Shown here: positions 51,799-60,330 of the stretch, in pieces
Position numbering within the stretch: position 1 is the stretch's first letter
Layout of the letters: each line of letters begins with the position of its first letter
Assembly: GCA_045110515.1 (NCBI GenBank)
Contig: JBGCGD010000011.1
Coordinates: forward strand, 1-64,000
Direction: 5' to 3'
Length of the DNA: 64,000 nt
DNA from: Granulosicoccus sp045110515
GTDB lineage: Bacteria > Pseudomonadota > Gammaproteobacteria > Granulosicoccales > Granulosicoccaceae
The notes under the pieces: generated by a model
What the model was told of the DNA's origin: nothing
The model's input: only the letters and a program-made list of their open reading frames with translations
Databases searched by the model: none
Made by a program: the position numbers and the translations under genes

Positions 51799-53696
51799 GA
51801 TTGTTCCTTAGCGAAGCCAAGCTCTTGGAGGCTTTTGGTTATATCTTCAAGCACGTTGGGATCTTCAATGGTGGCGGGCATGTTCCATTCTTTTGAATCA
51901 GCGATTGATCGCATTGTTCCGCGTAATATTTTTCCCGATCGGGTTTTAGGTAATTTCTCGACAATAGCCACAGACTTAAATGCCGCGACCGGTCCGATAT
52001 CCTGACGGACTTTCAAGATGAGCTCGTCCCGAATTTCATCATGGCTTTTCGTTTCACCGGAATTGAGAATGACTAAACCAACCGGAAGTTGACCTTTTAG
52101 TTCGTCAGTAACACCCATGACAGCGCACTCAGCAACATCGGGATGATTTGACAACACTTCTTCCATCGCACCAGTTGATAATCTGTGGCCTGCAACGTTT
52201 ATAACGTCATCTGTTCTGGCCATGACGAATACGTAGCCGTTCTCGTCGATATAACCTGCATCGCCTGTTTCGTAGTAGCCGGGAAAACGCTCGAAATACG
52301 AAGAGACGTATCTTTCTTTGGCCTGCCATAGGGTTGTAAAAGTACCGGGTGGAAGAGGCAGCTTAACGACGATTGAGCCGATTTCACCCGCTGCCACCGC
52401 AGAGCCTTCGTGGTCTAGAACCGTAACGTCATAGCCAGGTACTGCGACGGATGGGGAGCCGGGTATAACCGGCATGGGTTCAATACCCTGACAATTCGCG
52501 CAAATGGAATAGCCTGTTTCAGTCTGCCACCAATGATCAATAACCGGTACTTGCAGTTTTTCCTGTGCCCATTGAAGTGTGTCGGGATCGCATCGCTCAC
52601 CCGCTAGATAGAGCGTACGAAAGTGCGACAGGTCGTAGTCTTTGACCAATGACCCGCTAGGGTCTTCACGCTTGATGGCCCGGAACGCCGTAGGGGCTGT
52701 GAATAAGATATTCACTTTGTTTTGCTCTATGACACGCCAGAACGCACCGGCGTCGGGCGTGCCCACAGGCTTGCCTTCATACATCACAGTAGTGCAGCCG
52801 TGAAACAAAGGGCCATAGATAATGTATGAATGACCGACAACCCAGCCTATGTCCGAAGCCGCCCAATACACATCACCCGGTTGCACGTTATAGATAGAAG
52901 ACATGGTCCACTTCAGTGATACCACTGATCCACCAATATCCTTGACGACCCCTTTAGGTGCACCGGTGGTGCCGGATGTGTAAAGAATGTAGAGCGGGTC
53001 CGTACTTTTTAAGACAGCACAATCAGCTGGTTTGGCAGCGGCAATAGATTCCAGCCAATCTTTGTCGCGACCTTCTTTAAGCTGCCATGGTGACTGTGGA
53101 CGTTGAAAAACCACGCAGCTTGTTGTTGATGCGCTCGAGATATCTAATGCTTCTTCAACCAATGGTTGATACTCGACGATTCTGCCAGGCTCAACACCGC
53201 AGGATGCTGTGACGATGACCTTCGGGCTGCAATCGTTAATTCGGACCGCCAGCTCTTTTGCCGCGAATCCGCCAAACACGACCGTGTGTACTGCACCGAT
53301 TCGTGCGCATGCCAAAACGGCGACTAAAGCTTCGGGAATCATTGGCATATAAACCATGACCCGATCGCCTGCGGCCACGCCGTCAGATTTTAAAAGCCCT
53401 GCAAATCGGGAAATCTGGTCTTTTAATTCCAAGTACGTGTAGCTCGTATGTGAATCGGTGATAGGGCTGTCATGTATCAACGCGGTTTGGTCGCCACGTC
53501 CGTTTTCAACGTGGATGTCGATTGCGTTGTAGCAGGCGTTTATTTCTCCGTCTTCAAACCAGGTGTTGAACGGCGAGTGACTTGTATCAACACCTTTTTT
53601 GGGTGATTTAAACCAATGTACATCTTGGGATTTTTCCAGCCAATACTGTGATGGCTCGTTTAGTGAGTATTGATGTTGGTCTTTATAGTTACCCAT
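51795..53696 (-). CDS. prpE: Propionyl-CoA synthetase PrpE
   Basis: AMP-forming ligase activating propionate. The 633-residue product carries the adenylation motif YTSGTTGAPKGVV, WWQTETGYSICAN, YETGDAGYIDENGYVFVMAR and the C-terminal PKTRSGKILRGTMRSIA acetylation-site lysine. The length and PrpE-type spacing fit propionyl- rather than acetyl-CoA synthetase, and the operon with pccBA and mce agrees. First gene of the operon; the 165-base gap upstream of it should hold its promoter. Confidence 0.88.
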   Translation of the reverse strand: MGNYKDQHQYSLNEPSQYWLEKSQDVHWFKSPKKGVDTSHSPFNTWFEDGEINACYNAIDIHVENGRGDQTALIHDSPITDSHTSYTYLELKDQISRFAGLLKSDGVAAGDRVMVYMPMIPEALVAVLACARIGAVHTVVFGGFAAKELAVRINDCSPKVIVTASCGVEPGRIVEYQPLVEEALDISSASTTSCVVFQRPQSPWQLKEGRDKDWLESIAAAKPADCAVLKSTDPLYILYTSGTTGAPKGVVKDIGGSVVSLKWTMSSIYNVQPGDVYWAASDIGWVVGHSYIIYGPLFHGCTTVMYEGKPVGTPDAGAFWRVIEQNKVNILFTAPTAFRAIKREDPSGSLVKDYDLSHFRTLYLAGERCDPDTLQWAQEKLQVPVIDHWWQTETGYSICANCQGIEPMPVIPGSPSVAVPGYDVTVLDHEGSAVAAGEIGSIVVKLPLPPGTFTTLWQAKERYVSSYFERFPGYYETGDAGYIDENGYVFVMARTDDVINVAGHRLSTGAMEEVLSNHPDVAECAVMGVTDELKGQLPVGLVILNSGETKSHDEIRDELILKVRQDIGPVAAFKSVAIVEKLPKTRSGKILRGTMRSIADSKEWNMPATIEDPNVLEDITKSLQELGFAKEQS

Positions 53697-53861
53697 ATCG
53701 AATTGAATTCCTTGGCCAGCTTTAGGCTTTACGTCTCTAGCGGCATTATAAGGGTAGGCAAGGCAAAAGACTTATGGGGTAGTCGGGGACATAGTGAGTA
53801 TTAAGTTTGGGAATAATATATTTGTTATCCGTTTTCAAGCAGAGGCGGCCGGAATTAAAGC

Positions 53862-54680
53862 TCATCCCCGCCGGTTCACGCACTGGCATCTCCAGAAAAT
53901 TGAAAACATCAGTGCCAGCAATGCCCAGTTATTCAATGCTCCAGAGTATTCGGTGACCCTGATGTCCGTATTAATTGTCGGTGTGGTGGGGGCAGCTGTT
54001 TCTGGGTGGTTCGTTTGGAATGGGTGATCCCTATCTTCTGACTCTAGAGGCAGCCCTAACAAATTAGAGAACTCTGATGCGTCTACGGTGTCCAGAACGC
54101 GGTTGTCATGAGCGTCCACCAAATTCACAAATAGGTCGTAGTGCTCGATCGGGTAATTTTGTACCAGTTCTATATCGATCCTGTATTCATCAGAAAGGGA
54201 GTTGCCGTAAAGGTTGAATGTGCCGGTGGTGTGCAAGCGCTCTCGATTACCTTGTGGATGCTGCAAATCGATCGCAGCATAGACTTCTGCATGCGAATAT
54301 TGTGTATCAGCATCAATCGCCAGACTAAACCCAGAAAAGTACCCGTCCCTATCGTCGTCTTTGTAAAGCAGTGTTCCAATACCAGCAATCCAGAATTCAC
54401 TGCCGAACCACAAAATGTGACGAGGCGCCAAGTTGGCTAAATTGTGGGGCTGATCTGCTAGTTCATCGAGTGGATTGGCTGCTCCTGGGGTAACGGACCC
54501 AGCATCTGAGCCAATCAGGTGTGGTGGGTTCGTGTAGCCTTCCTCGACTCGTATGTCATAAGCCTCCGCATAGGCGGCAGTGGAAACAGTCAAAAAAAAG
54601 GCGCTTAATATCAGTGATATCAATTTTTTGCTTGGAGTTGACAGAAAAGGTGGATTTAACAGTGCTGAACAACTGAGCAT
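53862..54680 (-). CDS. Secreted protein with C-terminal anchor (choice-of-anchor type)
   Basis: A 272-residue protein with a signal peptide (LISLILSAFFLTVSTAAYAEA), a middle part in which GYFSGFSLAIDADTQYSHAE and EYRIDIELVQNYPIEHYDLF are typical of choice-of-anchor H proteins, and a C-terminal helix plus basic tail (GALNNWALLALMFSIFWRCQ then CVNRRG), the tripartite layout of bacterial sorting signals. Probably exposed at the cell surface. An AGGAAA site supports the ATG. No functional partner is adjacent. Confidence 0.75.
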   Translation of the reverse strand: MLSCSALLNPPFLSTPSKKLISLILSAFFLTVSTAAYAEAYDIRVEEGYTNPPHLIGSDAGSVTPGAANPLDELADQPHNLANLAPRHILWFGSEFWIAGIGTLLYKDDDRDGYFSGFSLAIDADTQYSHAEVYAAIDLQHPQGNRERLHTTGTFNLYGNSLSDEYRIDIELVQNYPIEHYDLFVNLVDAHDNRVLDTVDASEFSNLLGLPLESEDRDHPFQTNHPETAAPTTPTINTDIRVTEYSGALNNWALLALMFSIFWRCQCVNRRG

Positions 54681-54823
54681 GGGGCTTGTTTCCTGAGGTT
54701 AACTTTGAAACAAAGGCTACTCAGCAGTGACTGAACCGATCCTGAACTCAGCATCGTTTGGCTGTGTCGCTGGCCAATATTGGTCTATAAGTATCAAAAG
54801 TGTGAGTGTTTACCTACAACTCA

Positions 54824-54852
54824 TTGACATACCGTAAGGTTGCGGTGACAAT
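54824..54852 (+). promoter_or_regulatory. Possible sigma-70 promoter of hfq
   Basis: TTGACA (54824-54829), 17-base spacer, GACAAT (54847-54852). The -35 is perfect, the -10 matches four of six. It lies about 90 bases before the hfq ATG. Nothing else stands out in the 260-base gap. Confidence 0.5.
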
Positions 54853-54940
54853 CTAACGATCTGTTCTCAAACGTCTGGCACTTGCGTGCATATAAATGAG
54901 CAGGTCCGACGATCAAGCACATCCAGTCAGGATATAAGAA

Positions 54941-55183
54941 ATGGCGAAAGGGCAGTCTCTTCAGGAACCATTCCTGAACACCTTGCGCAAAGAGCGCATC
55001 CCAGTCTCAATCTACCTCGTTAACGGTATTAAGCTGCAGGGGCAAATTGAGTCGTTCGATCAGTTTGTTGTGTTGCTGAAAAATACGGTCAACCAAATGG
55101 TATACAAACACGCCATATCGACGGTTGTGCCGAGCAGACCTGTTAAAATGGCCATGCCGGGCGAAGAAGACACCGACGAGTAG
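54941..55183 (+). CDS. hfq: RNA chaperone Hfq
   Basis: Hexameric Sm-like protein that pairs small RNAs with mRNAs. The 80-residue product starts MAKGQSLQEPFLNTLRKERI and has the Sm1/Sm2 pattern VSIYLVNGIKLQGQIESFDQ and NQMVYKHAISTVVPSRPV with Tyr-Lys-His at the RNA-binding site. The C-terminal tail is short (about 12 residues). It heads the hflX-hflK-hflC cluster as in other Gammaproteobacteria. Confidence 0.98.
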   Translation: MAKGQSLQEPFLNTLRKERIPVSIYLVNGIKLQGQIESFDQFVVLLKNTVNQMVYKHAISTVVPSRPVKMAMPGEEDTDE

Positions 55184-55279
55184 CGTCTGCTATTTGCCAG
55201 GCTGAATACAACCCCAGCCCACTTGGCCGGGGACATTGTGACAAGCCTGGTTATGGGCGTATAGGAGTTTTTTCTCAGA

Positions 55280-56641
55280 TTGTTTGAACGTCCAGATAGT
55301 GGAGACAAGGCTCTCCTTGTACATATTGATATCGGTCAGCATAAAGCGGCTATGCTGCGTAGAGCTGGCTCAACCACCGTACACAGCACCGATTTAGATG
55401 ACGAACGCGCTGAATTTGTCGAATTGGCAACGTCTGCGGGCTTGGAAGTTCTGGATACGATCACGGGAAGCCGGTCGAAACCCTCAGCGCGCCATTTTAT
55501 CGGCAAAGGAAAAATAGAAGAAATTCAACTCGCGTTAGCAGAGCGAGAGGCAGATGTTGTTCTCTTTGGTCAAACCCTGACTCCTAGTCAGGAGCGGAAT
55601 CTTGAGGCGGAGTTGAAAGTCCGCGTTTTGGACCGAAATAGCCTGATTTTGGATATTTTCGCGCAACGGGCCAGGACCTTTGAAGGCAAACTTCAGGTCG
55701 AACTCGCTCAGCTAGTACACTTGTCGACGCGATTGGTTCGAGGCTGGACCCACCTGGAGCGACAAAAAGGGGGTATCGGTTTGCGCGGACCAGGTGAGAC
55801 GCAGCTCGAAACCGACCGGCGTTTACTGAATGAACGAGTGAGAGTGCTCAAAAAGCGCCTTGCTAAGGTTCGCCAGCAGCGTGAACAGGGGCGTAGCAAG
55901 CGAGGGAAATCTGGCATTGCCACGGTTGCATTGGTGGGTTACACCAACGCAGGAAAATCTACTTTATTCAACCGACTGACGAGTGAAACGGTTTATGCTG
56001 CGGACCAGCTGTTCGCTACACTTGATCCCACATTACGGAGAATGGATCTGGCTGGGGGTGTGAGTACGGTACTCGCTGATACTGTGGGATTCATCCGGGA
56101 CCTGCCTCATGAGCTGGTGGATGCTTTCAGATCTACTTTGACTGAGACCCTTGAAGCTGATCTTCTGCTACATATAGTAGATGACAGTGACCCAGAACGA
56201 GAGCAGCGCCGGGATGATGTCGACAAAGTGCTGGTTGGCATCGGGGCTGAACGAGTTCCACAGTTAATGGTCTTTAATAAGATCGATTTGTCCGGCCATT
56301 CCGTACGAGTGGAGCGGGCCGAGAATGGAGATGCACAGGCAGTTTGGTTGTCAGCATCGACAGGATCGGGTACGGAAGAGTTACTAGGTGCTATCAGCGA
56401 TCGCCTGTCACAGCAGAGAGCGACGGGATGGTTATCGGTAGCTCCTGAGCAAGGAAGGTTGCGAGCCCAGTTGTTCGCGGCCTCAGCGGTTTTGGAAGAA
56501 GTATCTCAGGACGACGGCAGCGTCAGATTGCTGGTGGATATCGATGCCAGTGAGTTTGCCAAACTGTCCAGAGAGCACGAGTTAACAGAAGAATCAATCG
56601 TTCCAGATGGTCCGGCGCTTGCGGCTGGTGGTCTGGGTTAA
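55280..56641 (+). CDS. hflX: Ribosome-associated GTPase HflX
   Basis: GTPase that splits stalled ribosomes. The 453-residue product starts at a TTG giving MFERPDSGDKALLVHIDIGQ, which lines up with the start of E. coli HflX; this supports the unusual start codon. The conserved HflX domain contains RTFEGKLQVELAQLVHLSTR and QKGGIGLRGPGETQLETDRR, and the G domain has VGYTNAGKSTLFN, DTVGFIRDLP and NKID. A potential stem (CCAGGCT 55197-55203 with AGCCTGG 55244-55250) lies between hfq and hflX. Confidence 0.97.
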   Translation: MFERPDSGDKALLVHIDIGQHKAAMLRRAGSTTVHSTDLDDERAEFVELATSAGLEVLDTITGSRSKPSARHFIGKGKIEEIQLALAEREADVVLFGQTLTPSQERNLEAELKVRVLDRNSLILDIFAQRARTFEGKLQVELAQLVHLSTRLVRGWTHLERQKGGIGLRGPGETQLETDRRLLNERVRVLKKRLAKVRQQREQGRSKRGKSGIATVALVGYTNAGKSTLFNRLTSETVYAADQLFATLDPTLRRMDLAGGVSTVLADTVGFIRDLPHELVDAFRSTLTETLEADLLLHIVDDSDPEREQRRDDVDKVLVGIGAERVPQLMVFNKIDLSGHSVRVERAENGDAQAVWLSASTGSGTEELLGAISDRLSQQRATGWLSVAPEQGRLRAQLFAASAVLEEVSQDDGSVRLLVDIDASEFAKLSREHELTEESIVPDGPALAAGGLG

Positions 56642-56680
56642 TACAATCGCCGGTTAACCGGCTTTGGAGCAATGAACCTT

Positions 56681-57901
56681 ATGGCTTGGAATGAGCCAGG
56701 CGGAAACGACAACGATCCTTGGGGCAACAACCGAAAGAAAGATGCGGATGGACCACCGGATTTAGATGAAGTTTTCAAGAACCTGAAAAATTGGTTTGAT
56801 TCGCTGTCAGGAAAAAAAGGCGGCGGCGGAGCAAACCGTAATAGCGGTGGAAGTGGGCTTCCCGGTGGGAGTTTGGGAGCGAAAGGTTTGGGATTGTTAG
56901 GAGCTGTGCTCGTAGCAGTCTGGCTGGCCACGGGGTTCTATGTCGTGCAGCCGGCACAGGCTGGCATAGTGACTCAGTTTGGTGCCTACGTTAAGACGAC
57001 GAATCCAGGACCTAATTGGCATCTGCCTTGGCCGGTTCAGGAAGTTGAAGTCGTGGACGTTCAGCAAACCAGAACGGCTTCATTGGTTGAGCAACTGATA
57101 CTTACCCAGGATGAAAATATTGTAAATATCGATCTGGCGGTGCAGTACAACATCAAAGATGCCAAGGAGTACCTGTTCAACGTCCGTGATCCGGATAGAA
57201 CACTCGAAGAGGTACTTGAAAGTGCTTTTCGCGAGGCTGTGGGTTCAACGAACCTCGAGCAGATTTTGATAGACGAAGAAACCGAAGGAACGATTGACTG
57301 GGATACCACGCAGAAAGATTTGCAGGATGTTCTCGATTCTTATTCGTCGGGCATTATTGTCACCTCCGTAACGTTGGGAAAAGCGCAGCCGCCTGAAGAG
57401 GTGCAAGCAGCATTCTCGGACGCTATCAAAGCTCGAGAGGATAAAGAACGGTTTATCAACGAAGCCGAAGCTTATGCCAACGAAGTGCTACCCCGAGCTC
57501 GTGGTGATGCTCAACGTGCATTAGAAGAGTCAGAGGCATACAAAACGCGCGTAGAACAAGCCGCCATCGGTGAATCTGAAAGATTCCTGTCTTTGCTGGC
57601 AGAGTACAAAAAGGCGCCTGTAGTGACTCGTGAAAGACTCTACTTGGAAGCCATGGAAAGTGTTTTGGGCAACACGAGTAAGGTGTTAATAGACAACGAC
57701 AGTGGAAACAGCTTGATGTATCTGCCAATCGATCAGATGGTTAATCAAGGTAAGCAACGCGTTAGTAATGGCTCCTTAAACGGCGATTCGCCGCTTAGCA
57801 GCATCAGTAATGATTCGCCAAGGTTTTCAGATCTGCCTGCAGAGATCAACGTGAACACTCGTGAAGATTTACGAACTCGTCAAAGGGGGAGCTTCCGATG
57901 A
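56681..57901 (+). CDS. hflK: FtsH protease regulator subunit HflK
   Basis: Forms the periplasm-facing HflKC cage around FtsH. The 406-residue product begins MAWNEPGGNDNDPWGNN, the family start; a frame from 56672 adds three residues but would leave the GGAG only two bases from the ATG. A glycine-rich stretch, one membrane helix (about LLGAVLVAVWLATGFYVV) and the SPFH/band-7 domain follow. Its stop overlaps hflC as ATGA. Confidence 0.95.
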   Translation: MAWNEPGGNDNDPWGNNRKKDADGPPDLDEVFKNLKNWFDSLSGKKGGGGANRNSGGSGLPGGSLGAKGLGLLGAVLVAVWLATGFYVVQPAQAGIVTQFGAYVKTTNPGPNWHLPWPVQEVEVVDVQQTRTASLVEQLILTQDENIVNIDLAVQYNIKDAKEYLFNVRDPDRTLEEVLESAFREAVGSTNLEQILIDEETEGTIDWDTTQKDLQDVLDSYSSGIIVTSVTLGKAQPPEEVQAAFSDAIKAREDKERFINEAEAYANEVLPRARGDAQRALEESEAYKTRVEQAAIGESERFLSLLAEYKKAPVVTRERLYLEAMESVLGNTSKVLIDNDSGNSLMYLPIDQMVNQGKQRVSNGSLNGDSPLSSISNDSPRFSDLPAEINVNTREDLRTRQRGSFR

Positions 57902-58782
57902 GTAGACTGACTAACCCCATCACCCTAATTGGGATTGCTCTACTTCTGCTGTTAGTAAGCTCCATGTTTTTCACGGTGAATGAAAGGGAACGGGCGATAA
58001 AACTCTGGTTAGGTGAAATCACCGAATCGAATTATGAGCCAGGGCTGCATTTCAAGATACCGCTTGTTGAGACTGTTTATAAATTTGACCGTCGCATTCT
58101 CTCTCTCGATGTCCGGCCAGAAAAATTTCTGACTAATGAGAAGAAAAATGTCATTGTCGATTCGTTCATCAAGTGGAAAATCGCTGATTCTGAAAAGTTC
58201 TACACCCGTTTGAGTGGCATGGAGTCGAGAGCTGATGATCGCCTGACTCAATTTGTTCGCGAAGGAGTAAAGGATGCTTTTGGTCGTCGGACGATCCGCC
58301 AAGTGGTGTCATCGGATCGAGCAGAGGTTCGGGAGGAGATCAGGGCCTCCGTAGACCGGCAGGCCGAAATTCTTGGGATAGACATCATCGATGTTCGAAT
58401 AAAGAAGGTTGAGCTGCCCGACGATGTGCGTGAATCTGTTTTCCAAAGAATGGAAAAAGACAGAACTAAAATCGCTCGAGAGATTCGCTCGGAGGGTGAA
58501 GAGATAGCTAAAAAGATTCGCGCATCTGCTGACAGAACTCGCGAAGAGACTCTAGCCAATGCGTACTCTACAGCTGAGCAAACCCGAGGTACTGGAGATG
58601 CGGAATCTGCAAGAATTTATGCAGAAGCCTACACTCAGGATCCAGATTTTTACAGTTTATATCGCAGTTTGAGTGCTTATCGGTCTGCATTCAGCGGTGG
58701 CAGTGATGTTTTATTGTTGAAACCAGATTCCGAGTTTTTTCAATACTTTAACGGGCCACAGGGTCTAACTGCAAAACCGTAA
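57898..58782 (+). CDS. hflC: FtsH protease regulator subunit HflC
   Basis: Partner of HflK in the FtsH regulatory complex. The 294-residue product has an N-terminal signal-anchor (NPITLIGIALLLLLVSSMFF), the SPFH domain (AIKLWLGEI, FKIPLVETVYKFDRRILSLD), a coiled coil rich in AREIRSEGEEIAKKIRASAD, and the C-terminal SLSAYRSAFSGGSDVLLLKP typical of HflC. Confidence 0.96.
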   Translation: MSRLTNPITLIGIALLLLLVSSMFFTVNERERAIKLWLGEITESNYEPGLHFKIPLVETVYKFDRRILSLDVRPEKFLTNEKKNVIVDSFIKWKIADSEKFYTRLSGMESRADDRLTQFVREGVKDAFGRRTIRQVVSSDRAEVREEIRASVDRQAEILGIDIIDVRIKKVELPDDVRESVFQRMEKDRTKIAREIRSEGEEIAKKIRASADRTREETLANAYSTAEQTRGTGDAESARIYAEAYTQDPDFYSLYRSLSAYRSAFSGGSDVLLLKPDSEFFQYFNGPQGLTAKP

Positions 58783-58797
58783 AAAGCTCTTAAGCTG

Positions 58798-58829
58798 GCG
58801 ATGCGGAAGCACTTGCTTTTCCGCATCGC
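58798..58829 (+). terminator. Strong hairpin after hflC
   Basis: GCGATGCGGAA (58798-58808) and TTCCGCATCGC (58819-58829) are perfect complements around a 10-base loop, 15 bases after the hflC stop. No T-run follows, so it may be a partial terminator or a 3'-end stabiliser between hflKC and the DUF2065-hisZ-purA part. Confidence 0.6.
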
Positions 58830-58896
58830 TATCATAATGTTGTGGTTGCCGCCCGTAAACTGACGACTCCCAGGCAGACGTAGAACGAGGTTTTTC

Positions 58897-59082
58897 ATGC
58901 TCGTAGAGATAATGACCGGCGTCTGCCTGGTGCTGGTAATCGAGGGGATTCTTCCGTTTTTGAACCCCGAAGGGTATAAACGCGCCATCAGCTCAATGTT
59001 GGGGGTTGATAACGAGCGACTGCGAATTTACGGCATGTGCAGTATGATTGCAGGTGTCGTCCTACTAACTCTTATCCGTTAA
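58897..59082 (+). CDS. DUF2065 small membrane protein
   Basis: A 61-residue protein with two helices (IMTGVCLVLVIEGILPFL and IYGMCSMIAGVVLLTLI) joined by NPEGYKRAISSMLGVDNERL, the DUF2065/YjeT pattern. The family is found between hflC and hisZ or purA in many Gammaproteobacteria; function unknown. Three bases before hisZ. Confidence 0.92.
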   Translation: MLVEIMTGVCLVLVIEGILPFLNPEGYKRAISSMLGVDNERLRIYGMCSMIAGVVLLTLIR

Positions 59083-59085
59083 CCT

Positions 59086-60306
59086 TTGAATACAGTAAAC
59101 GAGCACCGCACAGAGCGGTGGCTTTTGCCCGATGGTGTCAATGAATTGATGCCTGAGGATGCTTGGCGAGTGGAAAAGCTTCGCCGACAGATCATGGATA
59201 GCTGCTATTGCTGGGGTTATGAATTGGTCATGCCTCCCCTTATCGAATACCTTGACAGCCTGTTGACGGGAACGGGAGAGACGCTAGATCTCCAAACGTT
59301 CAAATTTATCGACCAGCACAACGGTCGTACGTTAGGTGTCCGGGCCGATATGACGCCGCAGGTTGCCAGAATAGATGCGCATACCCTGTATCGAGAGCAG
59401 CCTAATCGTTTGTTCTACACGGGCAGCGTTTTGCGGGCACGCACTGACGGTGCCGGCAGTAGTCGAACTCCGGTTCAATTTGGTGCAGAAGTGTTTGGCC
59501 ATTCGGGACCTGAGAGTGATATTGAGATCGTTCAATTGATGCTCAACAACGTCATGTTGGCTGGAATCGGGTCGTCTGAGTTGTTGCTCGATGTGGGCCA
59601 TGTGGGCATTTACCGAGGTTTGATTTCCAAAGCCGGGCTCAGCTCCGATGATCAGGAAGCGCTTTTTACGTGCCTATTAAGGGGATCTGCCCCCGATGTC
59701 CATGAGTTGCTGAGTCGTGCAAATGCCGGTGATGAGATCAGCTCGCAAATCCAAGCTATGGCATCTCTGAGCGGAACCAGCGATGAGGTATTACCCAAAG
59801 CTGCCGAGATACTGAGTAATTCGGGGCAGGAAGTATTGGCCGCCCTTGAGAATCTGCAGTCAGTGATTCATGAGATCCAAGTCACACATCCCAAGCTGCA
59901 GATTCATGTGGATCTGGCTGAGTTGCGTGGGTATCGCTACCATACAGGAATGTTGTTCGCGCTTTATGACTCGACAGGCGTAGAACTGACACGCGGCGGA
60001 CGCTACGACGCAATTGGTGAGGCATTTGGGCGTGCTCGTCCCGCTACAGGATTCAGTGGAGATTTGGTCAAGCTAGTCCAGGCCAGTGCGCGCTTGCGCG
60101 AAGCCGATCTACAAGATGTGAAAGGCATCTGGGTAGATCATCCGAACACAGAAGAGCTGTGGTTGGAAATTACGACATTACGGCAGCAAGGCGAACGAGT
60201 GGTTCAGCAGCTTGCGGGGTCTATGATGGATCCGCAGCAAAGTATGTGTGACCGTGAGTTGGTGCGCGTCGACGGCAAATGGTCCGTCGTACCTTTAAGT
60301 AACTAA
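59086..60306 (+). CDS. hisZ: ATP phosphoribosyltransferase regulatory subunit HisZ
   Basis: Histidyl-tRNA-synthetase-like partner of short-form HisG, needed for the first step of histidine synthesis. The 406-residue product starts at TTG (MNTVNEHRTERWLLPDGVNE). It has class II synthetase-like motifs, LRADMTPQVAR-like LGVRADMTPQVARID, LDVGHVGIYRGLI and RGGRYDAIGEAFGRARPATG, but lacks the anticodon-binding domain. Its presence implies a short HisG elsewhere. Between DUF2065 and purA. Confidence 0.95.
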   Translation: MNTVNEHRTERWLLPDGVNELMPEDAWRVEKLRRQIMDSCYCWGYELVMPPLIEYLDSLLTGTGETLDLQTFKFIDQHNGRTLGVRADMTPQVARIDAHTLYREQPNRLFYTGSVLRARTDGAGSSRTPVQFGAEVFGHSGPESDIEIVQLMLNNVMLAGIGSSELLLDVGHVGIYRGLISKAGLSSDDQEALFTCLLRGSAPDVHELLSRANAGDEISSQIQAMASLSGTSDEVLPKAAEILSNSGQEVLAALENLQSVIHEIQVTHPKLQIHVDLAELRGYRYHTGMLFALYDSTGVELTRGGRYDAIGEAFGRARPATGFSGDLVKLVQASARLREADLQDVKGIWVDHPNTEELWLEITTLRQQGERVVQQLAGSMMDPQQSMCDRELVRVDGKWSVVPLSN

Positions 60307-60330
60307 AGTTCAACCAGAGATATACATAGA

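Noticed and set aside
53794..54027. Plus-strand frame of 77 residues upstream of and overlapping the anchored secreted protein gene
   Set aside because: It has no recognisable features and mostly lies opposite a gene with a clear signal peptide and C-terminal anchor.
54875..54905. A TGGCAC...TGCAT stretch upstream of hfq resembling a sigma-54 promoter
   Set aside because: The GG and GC pairs are 9 rather than 10 bases apart, which is not tolerated by sigma-54; a sigma-70-type TTGACA/GACAAT pair is a better candidate.
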